The notes beneath the pieces were generated by a model that did not search any database, was not told the origin of the DNA, and saw only the letters and a list, made by a program, of their open reading frames with translations. Shown here in pieces: positions 8,978 through 17,700 of a DNA stretch of 64,000 nt. This stretch comes from Nannocystis bainbridge. Its GTDB lineage: Bacteria > Myxococcota_A > Polyangia > Nannocystales > Nannocystaceae. The translations under genes were made by a program, and so were the position numbers. The number at the start of each line of letters is the position of its first letter. The first letter of the stretch is position 1. Location: the NCBI RefSeq assembly GCF_028368995.1, contig NZ_JAQNDL010000001.1, positions 3,002,001 to 3,066,000 of the forward strand. The letters are read 5' to 3'.

Positions 8978-9514
8978 ATGCAACGCCGCGAATTCGTCCT
9001 CGGGTCCCCTGCCGTCCTCGCCACCACCGCCTGCAGCAGCGCGCCCGACGAGCTGCCGCCGCCCCCGGCCAAGACGCCCGGCAAGCCCACCGCCCCGCCG
9101 GCGGCCCCGACCGCCGCGCCCACCGCGGTCGCCGACCCGCACGCCGGCCACGGCGACCACGGCGACCACGCTGGCCATCACGCTGGCGACGACGCCACCC
9201 TCACCGTCGCCACCGACTGCCTCAAGACCGGCGAGGTCTGCGTCCAGCACTGCTTCGTCCTGCTCGGCCAGGGCGACACCAGCATGGCCGCCTGCGCCCG
9301 CTCGGCCCACGAGATGCTCGCTGTCACCCGCGCCCTGCTCGTGCTCGCGGCCGGCCCCTCCGAGCACCTGCCCGCCCAGGCCAAGGTCGCCCTCGCCGTC
9401 GGCGAGCGCTGCGAGGCCGAGTGCCGCAAGCACGAGGCCAAGCACCCCGCCTGTAAGGCCTGCGCCGAGGCCTGCAAGGCCGCCGTCACCCGCTACCGCA
9501 CCCTCGCCGGTTGA
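8978..9514 (+). CDS. Tat-exported four-helix copper-binding-type protein
   Basis: A 178-residue exported protein. The N-terminus MQRREF with a short hydrophobic stretch is a Tat-like signal, possibly with a lipobox-like TTAC. Residues about 25-65 are a Pro/Ala linker ending in a His-rich HAGHGDHGDHAGHH-like run. The remainder has regularly spaced Cys in helices: CLKTGEVCVQHC, MAACARSAHEM, GERCEAECRKH, ACKACAEACK. This is the pattern of Csp/DUF326-type copper-storage four-helix bundles. Copper binding is inferred from the family; the His-rich tract could be a second metal site. It is followed immediately by an esterase lipoprotein. Confidence 0.75.
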   Translation: MQRREFVLGSPAVLATTACSSAPDELPPPPAKTPGKPTAPPAAPTAAPTAVADPHAGHGDHGDHAGHHAGDDATLTVATDCLKTGEVCVQHCFVLLGQGDTSMAACARSAHEMLAVTRALLVLAAGPSEHLPAQAKVALAVGERCEAECRKHEAKHPACKACAEACKAAVTRYRTLAG

Positions 9515-9546
9515 GCCCGCGGCCGCGGCCGCGATACATTGCGAGC

Positions 9547-10605
9547 GTGGTTCACCGCGCCGTCGTCACGCTCGCCCTGGTCCTCGCCCTGTCCGCCTGC
9601 AGCGACGCCGGTGGTGGCTCCACCGGCAACCTGACCTCGGGGACAGGTACGAGCGGCACCACCGACGAGGCGACCACCACCACCGGCGGCACCACCTCGA
9701 CCACCACCGACGCGCCGACCAGCGAGCCCGCCACCACCGGCGAGCCCGACCCCACCACCTCGACCACCACGACCTCGACCACCGGCGTGATCGAGTGTGA
9801 CGGCGGCGGGCTCGGTCCTGGCGATCACACCTTGATGCTCGACCACGACGGCGCCGCGCGGACCGCCCTCGTCCACATCCCGCCCGGTTACGACCAACTC
9901 GCGCCGGTGCCCGTGGTCCTCAACTTCCACGGCTTCACCCAGGACAGCGACGGCCAGCTCGCGCTCTCGGCCATGAACCCCGTCGCCGACGCCCATGATT
10001 TCGTCGTCGTCTATCCCCAGGGCCTCGACTACTCGTGGAACGCCGGCGAGTGCTGCGGCCTGTCGGTCGTCAACGAAGTCGACGACATCGGCTTCGTCCG
10101 CGCCCTCGTCGCTCGCCTGCAGGACGAGCTGTGCGTCGACCCCCGGCGCGTCTACGCCACCGGCATGTCGAACGGCGGCTACCTCTCCCACCGGCTCGCC
10201 TGCGAGGCCACCGACCTGATCGCCGCCATCGCCCCCGTCTCTGCCACCATCGTCATCGACCCCTGCGAGCCTGCTCGCCCGATCCCCGTCATGATGTTCA
10301 ACGGCACCACCGACATCCTCGTGCCTTATGGCGGCGGCCTCTATCAGAGCGCCCCGCAATCGTTCGCCGACTGGGCCGGCCACAATCACTGCAATGGCGC
10401 CCCCGCGGTCACCCAGCAGGCCGGCGGCGCCACCTGCGAGGCCTACGACGATTGCGACGACGACGTCACCGTCACCCTCTGCACCCTCGAGGGCATGGGC
10501 CACTGCTGGCCTGGCAACCCGGAGTGCCCGTTCGGCACGCCCAGCGTCGACCTCGACGCAAGCGCGCTCATCTGGGAGTTCTTCAGCGGCTACGCGCTGC
10601 CGTGA
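9547..10605 (+). CDS. PHB depolymerase/LpqC-like esterase lipoprotein
   Basis: A 352-residue secreted alpha/beta hydrolase. The GTG at 9547 gives a clean signal peptide ending in the lipobox ALSAC; an in-frame TTG at 9511 overlaps the previous stop but precedes no signal. Residues ~25-80 form a Thr-rich linker. The catalytic part shows VVLNFHGFTQ (oxyanion region), VYPQG, the nucleophile elbow GMSNGG near residue 205 and GMGHCWPG carrying the likely catalytic His. These are marks of the polyhydroxybutyrate depolymerase/feruloyl-esterase-like family. Extra Cys residues suggest disulfides. The stop codon abuts the stop of the convergent endonuclease V gene. Confidence 0.87.
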   Translation: MVHRAVVTLALVLALSACSDAGGGSTGNLTSGTGTSGTTDEATTTTGGTTSTTTDAPTSEPATTGEPDPTTSTTTTSTTGVIECDGGGLGPGDHTLMLDHDGAARTALVHIPPGYDQLAPVPVVLNFHGFTQDSDGQLALSAMNPVADAHDFVVVYPQGLDYSWNAGECCGLSVVNEVDDIGFVRALVARLQDELCVDPRRVYATGMSNGGYLSHRLACEATDLIAAIAPVSATIVIDPCEPARPIPVMMFNGTTDILVPYGGGLYQSAPQSFADWAGHNHCNGAPAVTQQAGGATCEAYDDCDDDVTVTLCTLEGMGHCWPGNPECPFGTPSVDLDASALIWEFFSGYALP

Positions 10606-11100
10606 TCAGCCGCGGCGGCACAGCTGATCGACCAGGCGCAGCAGCGTCGGCACGCGGTGCGGCCCGTGCATCGCCCTCACGTGCGCGGCGGCCTCGTCGT
10701 CGTCCATACCGATGGCCGTGACGAACAGGGGCCGGCGGCTGTCGCCGCGCAGCACCTCGCGGGCTGGCGCGCCGCGGAACGGATTCTTGGCCACCCCGAC
10801 CACCGGCGTCGTCTCGCCGAGCGCGTGATAGAGGTGCGCCCCGAGGCCCGGCCGGTCGGGCCCGAGCCACACGTGGCCATCGACCACCACCACCGAGGGA
10901 GGCGCCGGGCAGCGGGCCAGCGCCGCCAGCAGGCACGGCAGCTCACGCGTATAAAACGCCCCGGGCGCGTACTCGGCCGCGGCCGGGCTCGTCACCGTAT
11001 AGCTCTGAAGGACATGTTCTTCGGACCATGTCTCGAAGAGCACACAGGCAGTCACCGCCGCGTCCGGGCGGTAGTCGACGTCGAGCGCGGCGATCGCCAC
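10606..11100 (-). CDS. nfi: Endonuclease V family protein
   Basis: A short (164-residue) endonuclease V, which nicks DNA 3' of deaminated purines such as inosine. Catalytic positions of the family are visible: Asp in ALDVDY near the N-terminus, Glu in YTRELP, Asp in VVVDGH and Lys in GVAKN, followed by GPHRVPTLLRLVDQLCR. The GTG at 11100 starts just before the first catalytic strand; short versions lacking the E. coli N-terminal extension are known. A CATG pair at 11013/11027 lies inside the codons for WSEEHVL. The gene converges directly with the esterase gene. Confidence 0.85.
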   Translation of the reverse strand: MAIAALDVDYRPDAAVTACVLFETWSEEHVLQSYTVTSPAAAEYAPGAFYTRELPCLLAALARCPAPPSVVVVDGHVWLGPDRPGLGAHLYHALGETTPVVGVAKNPFRGAPAREVLRGDSRRPLFVTAIGMDDDEAAAHVRAMHGPHRVPTLLRLVDQLCRRG

Positions 11101-11275
11101 CCCTCGTCGATACCAGCTCGGGCCCGCGTGCGCGAGGGCCAAGCCGCAGCGTCTCAGGCGCGATCTTGCGCCACCCGTCGCCCGCCCGGTCCGCGCCGAC
11201 GCTCCGGCGAGCGGTGCGACCCGCCCGGCTGGACGGCGAGCAGGGCGACCCCGGCGAGCGCGCTCGACTTTCATC

Positions 11276-11314
11276 AAACATGACCTCCGGGACATGTCCC
11301 GAAGCACCTGCTCG
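11276..11314. repeat. 14-nt palindrome array (3 units), divergent interval
   Basis: Cores CATG 11279, CATG 11293 and CCTG 11307 are exactly 14 nt apart. They lie in the divergent interval between endonuclease V and the beta-propeller gene. This is a non-convergent location for the element. Confidence 0.7.
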
Positions 11315-11355
11315 AGTGATTGTCGCCGACGCGCGGACAAGATACTTCCTTCGGG

Positions 11356-13326
11356 GTGACGACGACGTCGAAGCCACGCAGCCCCTCGAGCCGACCCTCC
11401 GCCGAGCGGCCCGTGAAGACCCCGGCCAAGGCCGCAAAGACCAAGTCGACCGCCGCGAAGAGCAAGCCGACCGCCGCCGCGAAACCGGCGAGCCGCGCTG
11501 CGACTACTGCCGCTGCGAAGCCCGCGAATCGCACTCCGACCACCGCGAAACCCGCGAGCCGCACCCCGACGAAACCCAAGCCGACCGCCGCGGCCAGGCC
11601 CGCGAGCCGCACCGCGACGGAGAAGCCCGCGAGCCGCAAGGCCGTCGCCACGCTGACCCCGCGAGCGCTGCGCTCGCCTGCCCAGGCAACGCCGGTCCCC
11701 GTGCCCTCGCGTCACGTTGAGTTCGCCGCCGGGGCGCCCGTGTCGGCCTGGGCCGACGCCAAACGGGCGGTCACGATCGCCGGCGACGGCCCGCCGCAAC
11801 CCGTCGCCCTCAAGCTCCCGAAGGGCGCCGAGATCACCGGCCTGGCCCTCGCCGACGACGGCGCCCGCCTCGGCGTGCGCGTGACCACGCCCGGCCAGGG
11901 CTCGCACATCGTCGTGATCGCGGGAGACGGCACCAGCGTCGCCCACGACGGCTGCGTGGCCGTCGGCTTCGGCGACGCCGGCGAGCTCCACCTCGCGCGC
12001 CCGAAAGAGCTCGTGCACCTGTCGCGCACCGGCGAGCCGATCGGCCAGCCGCGCCTGACCGGCGGCTATCTGGCGGCCCAGCTCCGCAGCGACGGCGCGG
12101 CCTGCTTCCCCAGCTACGGCCAGGTCCGCGTGGTCCTGCCCGACGGCCGCGTGCATGCCCTCGAAGCCGGCACGGGCGCGGTCGCGGCGACGCGCATGCA
12201 CCCCACGCTGCCGCTGGTCGCCGGCCAGTGGGTCGACGAGGGCGTGTTCCGCGTGTTCGGATGGGACGACGGCCGCGTGCTGCTCGAGGTCGCCGCGCCG
12301 TGGTGTCGCGGCGTGCTGAGCTTCGCGTTCGCCCCCGACGGCGGGGCGGTCGCGGCGATCGGCCCCGGCGCGCACGTCTACTCCCTGACGACCGGCGCCG
12401 AGGTGCTGACCTTGCCGGGCGGCCGCGAGATGACCGGCGGCTTCGTCGACGCGACCACGCTGCAAATCGGCGCCGGCCTGCGCACGACCCACCCGCTCGG
12501 CGCCCCGGCGACGATCCAGGCGCCGGTGTTCTCGCTGGCGGTCGCGGCGGACGGGCGGCTCGCGCTCGAGCGCGACGGCGGCGTCGAGCTGCGATCGCTC
12601 ACCACCGGCGAGACGGCGGCCACGCTGCCGGTGACGGGCGCCCAGCGCATCGCGTTCGCCCGCGGCGGCGCGATCGTGATCGTCGCCACCGGCGAGAGCA
12701 CGCTCGCGCTCGACGCGACGACCGGCGCCGAGCTGTTCCGCCGCCCGCACCTCGGCGAGCTGGGGGCGGATCTCGCCGTCGCGCCCGACGGCGCGAGCTT
12801 CGTCGTCGCCGACGCGACGCTGACGCGCGTCGACCTCGACGGCTGGCACCTCACCATCCTCGCCGCCGCCGACACGGGCTTCGCGGCGGTCGCCTGGAGC
12901 GGGGCGACGATCACCGCCCGCCGCGGCGAGGCCATCGTCGCCGTCGACGCAAACTCGGGCGCGCTCACAGCCGAGATGACCGTGAGCCCGGGCGCCGGCC
13001 CGATCGTCGCCACCGCCGTGTTCGGCGGCTCCTTGCTCGCCGCCACCGACGCGGCCCTGTTCGCCGCCACACTCGCGGGCCCGTCACTGCGCGGCAAGCT
13101 GGTCCAGGCCGATCTCGCGGGCCCGGTGGTGGCGAGCCGCGACGGCCAGCGCCTGTTCGTCGCCGTCACCGTCGCCGACGCGAACGAGGCGCGGATCCTC
13201 GACCCTTCCTTCGCGCCGCTCGCCCGCTTCCTCGTCGGCGACGTCACGGCCGCCGCCTTCGACGCCGACAGCACCCGGCTGGTCTTCAGCTGCGACGGTC
13301 AGCTCGAGCTCGTCGATGTTCCCTGA
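11356..13326 (+). CDS. Basic-tail (H1-like) beta-propeller repeat protein
   Basis: A 656-residue protein of unknown function. From the GTG at 11356, residues 2-105 are a Lys/Ala/Pro/Thr/Arg-rich, order-poor tail with repeated KPASR(T/A)xT-type units. This resembles histone H1 C-termini or bacterial H1-like proteins. Residues about 115-650 are a succession of ~45-residue beta-rich repeats with features such as LALADDGARLGV, FAFAPDGGAVAAI, LAVAADGRLAL and VAPDGASFVVAD, consistent with a WD40/PQQ-like propeller. No signal peptide is visible. The tail may bind nucleic acid or acidic partners (inference). TTG at 11320 is an alternative start. Confidence 0.7.
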   Translation: MTTTSKPRSPSSRPSAERPVKTPAKAAKTKSTAAKSKPTAAAKPASRAATTAAAKPANRTPTTAKPASRTPTKPKPTAAARPASRTATEKPASRKAVATLTPRALRSPAQATPVPVPSRHVEFAAGAPVSAWADAKRAVTIAGDGPPQPVALKLPKGAEITGLALADDGARLGVRVTTPGQGSHIVVIAGDGTSVAHDGCVAVGFGDAGELHLARPKELVHLSRTGEPIGQPRLTGGYLAAQLRSDGAACFPSYGQVRVVLPDGRVHALEAGTGAVAATRMHPTLPLVAGQWVDEGVFRVFGWDDGRVLLEVAAPWCRGVLSFAFAPDGGAVAAIGPGAHVYSLTTGAEVLTLPGGREMTGGFVDATTLQIGAGLRTTHPLGAPATIQAPVFSLAVAADGRLALERDGGVELRSLTTGETAATLPVTGAQRIAFARGGAIVIVATGESTLALDATTGAELFRRPHLGELGADLAVAPDGASFVVADATLTRVDLDGWHLTILAAADTGFAAVAWSGATITARRGEAIVAVDANSGALTAEMTVSPGAGPIVATAVFGGSLLAATDAALFAATLAGPSLRGKLVQADLAGPVVASRDGQRLFVAVTVADANEARILDPSFAPLARFLVGDVTAAAFDADSTRLVFSCDGQLELVDVP

Positions 13327-13332
13327 CCCTCA

Positions 13333-13398
13333 TGACATGTCCATGAGAGCATGTTCTCTACGACATGTTCTATTCGACATGTCTTGAAGAAAACATCA
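13333..13398. repeat. 14-nt palindrome array (4-5 units), convergent
   Basis: CATG cores at 13336, 13350, 13364 and 13378 are exactly 14 nt apart. A degenerate CATC follows at 13394. The array fills the entire space between the convergent propeller gene and the minus-strand gene ending at 13399. Every neighbouring pair can form a ~10-bp stem with a 4-nt loop. Confidence 0.8.
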
Positions 13399-14334
13399 TC
13401 AAGGCTGCGCGCGCCCGGGCTCGACCACGTGGACCCGCCGGCCGACCAGGTGCTCCCCCTTATTGAATCCGCGGATCCGGTAGACCGAGCGCACCTTCGG
13501 GTTGTGCGCCCACGCCTGGAAATCGGCGCCCTGCTGCAGGATGTACTCGAACCCCGCGGGCCGGCCCGGCAGCGTGCGCAGCACCTGCCCGCCCGCCAGC
13601 GGCAGCCCCTGCACGTTCGCCCGGAACTCCGGCGTGTACAAAAAGTATTGCTCGATGTTCGACAGGTACAGCAGCCCCACGCGCAGCCCCGCGGCCCGCA
13701 GCGCCTCGCCGACCGCGTGTACCGTGCCCGCGCGGGTGAAGTCGCCGCGCAGCGCGATCACCCGGCCCGCGCGCACCAGCCCCGCCACCCGCTCGTACAG
13801 GCGCGGGTCCGACAGCAGCCATGCGCGGCCCTGGCTCGCCATGTGGCGCTCGAGCTCGGCCAGGCGGCGGGCCACCGCCGGGCGCGCCTCCGTGAAGATC
13901 TCGGCCAGCGCCTCGCCGCCGGCCGCCTCGACCAGCGCCCGCGCCTCCGCCTCGCCTGCGGGCGTCCACAGCCGCGAGAACTCGGCCGGCCCTGGCGCCG
14001 CCGCGAAGAAGGCGGCGTAGATCCGGTGCAGCGCCACGATCGCCGGGTCGAGATCGATCAACACCAGCGCGCGCGCGTCGGCCCAGGCCGCGAGGATGTA
14101 GCCGGGATCGGCCGCCACCGCCACGACCACCTCGCCGACGTCCTGCACCGTGTCGGCGACGAGGTCGAGGTCGCGCTCGTTCGAGGCGAAGTAGTGCAGC
14201 CCGTTCGTCAGCGGCCCGGTGTCGCGGTCGGCCGCCAGCGCTCGCGCGGCCGCGGCGAACGCGTCGAAGTCGGCGCGCGCCGGCGCGGGCAACAGCGCGA
14301 GGACGAACAGGACCGACGATACGAAGCGACGCAC
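13399..14334 (-). CDS. Exported protein of unknown function (LIC_10091-like?)
   Basis: A 311-residue protein with an Arg-rich start and a hydrophobic signal peptide cleaved about ALLPAPARA (residue ~21), so it is probably periplasmic. The body has NGLHYFASNERDLDLV near residue 45, an AWADARALVLIDLDP segment near 90 that looks like a Rossmann-type strand, and RVGLLYLSNIEQYFLY near 240. This combination recalls the LIC_10091/DUF7790-type exported family, but I could not verify that. It has no clear catalytic motif. It is convergent with the propeller gene, with a palindrome array at its 3' end. Confidence 0.65.
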   Translation of the reverse strand: MRRFVSSVLFVLALLPAPARADFDAFAAAARALAADRDTGPLTNGLHYFASNERDLDLVADTVQDVGEVVVAVAADPGYILAAWADARALVLIDLDPAIVALHRIYAAFFAAAPGPAEFSRLWTPAGEAEARALVEAAGGEALAEIFTEARPAVARRLAELERHMASQGRAWLLSDPRLYERVAGLVRAGRVIALRGDFTRAGTVHAVGEALRAAGLRVGLLYLSNIEQYFLYTPEFRANVQGLPLAGGQVLRTLPGRPAGFEYILQQGADFQAWAHNPKVRSVYRIRGFNKGEHLVGRRVHVVEPGRAQP

Positions 14335-14371
14335 CGCGGCCTTACGCCCCGGCGCTCGCCGTCATTCCGGC

Positions 14372-14644
14372 TCAGCCGTGGAAGCCGGAGCCGTCCCAGT
14401 GGTGCGCCGGATCGGGGTAGAACAGCGCGCCGCCGGTGTCGCGGTACTCCTGGCAGATCAGCACCAGCCACCCGCCGGGCACGCGGGTTCGATACGTCTC
14501 GATGTTGTTGCTCGCCGTGAGGCGCTCCCACACCACCTGGGGGCGCTTCATCCCGCGCTCGGTCCAGTAGGTCTCGCTGTTGGGGTCGCCTTCGGACTCG
14601 TAGCCGCCCTCGTCATCGCCCCGCATCATGTTGCTGATCGCCAT
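14372..14644 (-). CDS. Small hypothetical protein
   Basis: A 90-residue protein from the ATG at 14644. The open frame extends to an ATG at 14698, which would overlap the upstream end of the divergent kinase gene. Its acidic/polar start contains MMRGDDEGGYESEGDP, and its C-terminus is aromatic with GGWLVLICQEYRDTGG and DPAHHWDGSGFHG. There is no signal peptide, membrane segment or recognised motif. It is 37 bp upstream of the gene ending at 13399 on the same strand and may be co-transcribed. Codon bias looks coding; function unknown. Confidence 0.5.
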   Translation of the reverse strand: MAISNMMRGDDEGGYESEGDPNSETYWTERGMKRPQVVWERLTASNNIETYRTRVPGGWLVLICQEYRDTGGALFYPDPAHHWDGSGFHG

Positions 14645-14736
14645 GGCAAGGGCGATGGTGACATAGCCCCGGGGACGCGACCAGGGGGCGCCCACCATTG
14701 TCGCGTGCGCCCGGCTTTGGCATCTTCGAGGGCCCC

Positions 14737-17700
14737 GTGCACAAGGATGCTCCGGCGGACGCCCCCGATGGCGACTCCTTCGCCGCGCAGTTCGCCGCGG
14801 CCGAGCCTCCGCGCCCGCGCGAGGCGCCCGCCGAGCACGCGCGCGCCCGCCTGGCGGCCCAGTTGTTCGGCGCCGCCTCGCCGGTCCAGCCCCTCGGGCC
14901 CTACGCCGTGCTCCGCGAGCTCGGCCACGGCGCGATGGGCGTGGTGCACGAGGGTCGCGGCCCCGGCGACCAGCAGGTCGCGCTCAAGACCCTGCGCCGG
15001 CCCGACCCCGCGGCGATCGCCCGGCTCAAGCGAGAGTTCCGCAACGTCGTCGACGTCGGCCACGCCAACCTCGTCGCCGTCTACGAGCTCGCCCTCGATC
15101 CGGCGCGCGGCGAGTGGTACATCGCCATGGAATATGTCCCCGGGGACAGCTGGCTCGCGCACCTGCGCCCCGCCGGCGGTCGCGCCCCCGAGGCCGTCAT
15201 CCGCGCTGCGCTCGCCCAGCTGTGCTCCGGCGTCTACGCGCTGCACCGCGCCGGCCTGCTGCACCGCGACCTCAAGCCGTCGAACGTGCTCGTCAGCGGC
15301 GAGGGTCGGCTCAAGATCGTCGATTTCGGGCTGGCGCAGCTGGCCGACGGCGGCTACGAGGGCCTGGCCGGGACCGCCGGCTACCTCGCACCCGAGCTGC
15401 TGGCCGGCGCCCCGCCGTCGCCCGCCAGCGACTGGTTCGCCGTCGGCGTGATGCTCTACGAGGCCCTGTCCGGCCGGCGCCCGCGCGTGCCGCCGGGGCC
15501 GACCCCGATCGACGGCGCCCCGGCCGACCTGCTCGCGCTCTGCCGCGACCTCCTGGCCGAGAACCCGGCCGCGCGCCCGAGCGGCCGCGACCTGCTGCTG
15601 CGCCTCGGCCTCGACGCCCCGCCGACGCCCTCGCCGGTGTTCGTCGGCCGCGCCGGCGAGCTCGCCACCTGCGTCCGCGCCCTCGAACGCCCCCCGGCGC
15701 TGCTCCTCCTGGTCGGCCCCTCCGGCGCCGGCAAGTCGGCCCTGCTGGCCCACCTCGCCGCCGACCTCCGCGACCGCCGCGGCGCCCTCGTCCTCCACGG
15801 CCGCTGCTACGCCGGCGAGTCCGTCCCCTACAAAGCGCTCGACGGCGTGGTCGAGGCGCTCGCCAAGCACCTCGAGACATGTCCTGAAAAACATGTCCTA
15901 TCCACCATGCCCGAAGAGTCAGCCGATCTGCGGCGCGTGTTCCCGGCGCTGCAGCGGGCGGTCGGGGCCACCGGCGGCGCCCTGGCGGCCGGCGCCGTCC
16001 CGCGCGAGACCCGGCGGCGCGCCGTCGCGGCGCTGCGGCGGCTCCTGACCGAGCTGGCGCGCGCGCGGCCGATCGTGCTGGCGATCGACGACCTCCAGTG
16101 GGGCGACGCCGACTCCGCGCGGCTGCTCGGCGAGCTGCTGGCCCCGCCCGACTCGCCGGCGATCGTCGTCGCCGCCAGCGTGCGCAGCGACGTGCGCCCC
16201 ACCTCCGCCTTCTTCGCCGAGCTCGACGCCGCCCCGCTCGCCTGCCCGATCCACGAGGTCGCGCTCGCCCCGCTGGGGCCCGCCGACGCCGAGCAGCTGG
16301 CCGCCACCATCCTGGCCGAAAGGCCAGGTCGCGGCGACGACCCCGGCCTGCGCCAGCGCCTGGCCGCCGCGATCGCCCGCGAGTCGCAGGGCAGCCCGCT
16401 GTTCATCGAGGCCATCGCCCAGCGCCGGGGCGACGCCGCCGCTGACGTCGCTACCTCGCTCGACGGCGCCCTGCAGGCCGAGGTCGCCGCGCTCGAGCCT
16501 GGCGAGCGGCACGCGCTCGAGCGCCTGGCCGTCGCCGGTCGGCCGCTGCGCCGCGACCTCGCGCTGCGGCAGGGCCCCGGCGCCGCCGCCCGCGTGCTCG
16601 ACGGCGCCGCATTGGCGGTCCTCGGCGCGCGCCGGCTGGTCCGCCCGAGCGGCGAGGGCGACAGCGTCGAGACCTACCACGACCGCGTGCGCGAGGTCGT
16701 GCTGCTCCGCCTCGGCGCCGCCGAGCGGCGGGCCCACCACCGCGTCCTCGCCCTCGCCCTCGCCGCCGCCCGCGACCCCGACCCTGACGAGCTGGTGCTC
16801 CATTTCCACGGCGCCGACGAGCGCGAGCTGGCCTGCGCCTGGGCCCTGCGCGCCGCCGAGCGGGCCGCCGCCGCCCTCGCGTTCGCCCGGGCCGCCGCCC
16901 TCTACGAGAAGGCCCTGTCCTGGGGGACATATCCCTCCGAACATGTCCTCAAGTACACTATCGCCCGCGCCGAGGCGCTCGTGCACGCCGGTCGCTGCGC
17001 CGAGGCGGCCCCCGTCTACCTCACCGCCGCCGCGCTGGCCCCGACCCGTTTGCAGGAGCTCGAGCTGCGCGGCCGCGCCGTCGAGCACTACCTCGTCTCG
17101 GGCCGCGTCGACGCCGGCCTGCGCGTGCTCGGCCCGCTGGCCCACGAGCTCGGCCTGCCGTTCCCGGCCTCCACCGCCGGCACCGTCCTGCGCCTCCTCA
17201 CCGAGCTCGCGCGCCTCGCCCTCGCCCGCCGCCGGGCCCCGCGCGAGCCGGTCGCCGCCGCCGACGTGCCCGCCGAGCTGCGCCTGCGCATCGACCTCTG
17301 CTGGTCCGCCGGCAAGGGCCTCGGCTTCATCGACCCCATCCGCGCCGCCGCGATCTCGGCCCAGGGCCTGCGCCTCGCCCTCGCCAGCGGCGAGCCGCGG
17401 CGGATCGCCCGGGCCGCCGCCTACCTCACCATCGTCGACATCAACGCCCCCGACCCGCGCCGGGCCAGCGCCGCCGCCCGCGAGCTGGCCCTCGCCCGCG
17501 GCCTCGCCACGCGCCTGTCCGATCCTCACCTCACCGGCCTCACCACCATCCTCACCGGCGTCGCCGCCCTCAACAACGGCCAGTGGCAGCGCGCCCTCGC
17601 CGGCGTCGAGGCCGGCGCCGACCTCCTGCGCGCCCGCTGCGTCGGCGTCCACTGGGAGCGGGCCATCGCCCACGCCATGGCGATGCACGCCCTCCTCATG

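Noticed and set aside
10606..12849. A 747-codon minus-strand frame running across the endonuclease V gene and the propeller gene
   Set aside because: Only the last ~164 codons match a family (endonuclease V). The rest is the complement of the propeller gene and Arg/Ala/Gly-rich, a GC-driven antisense frame.
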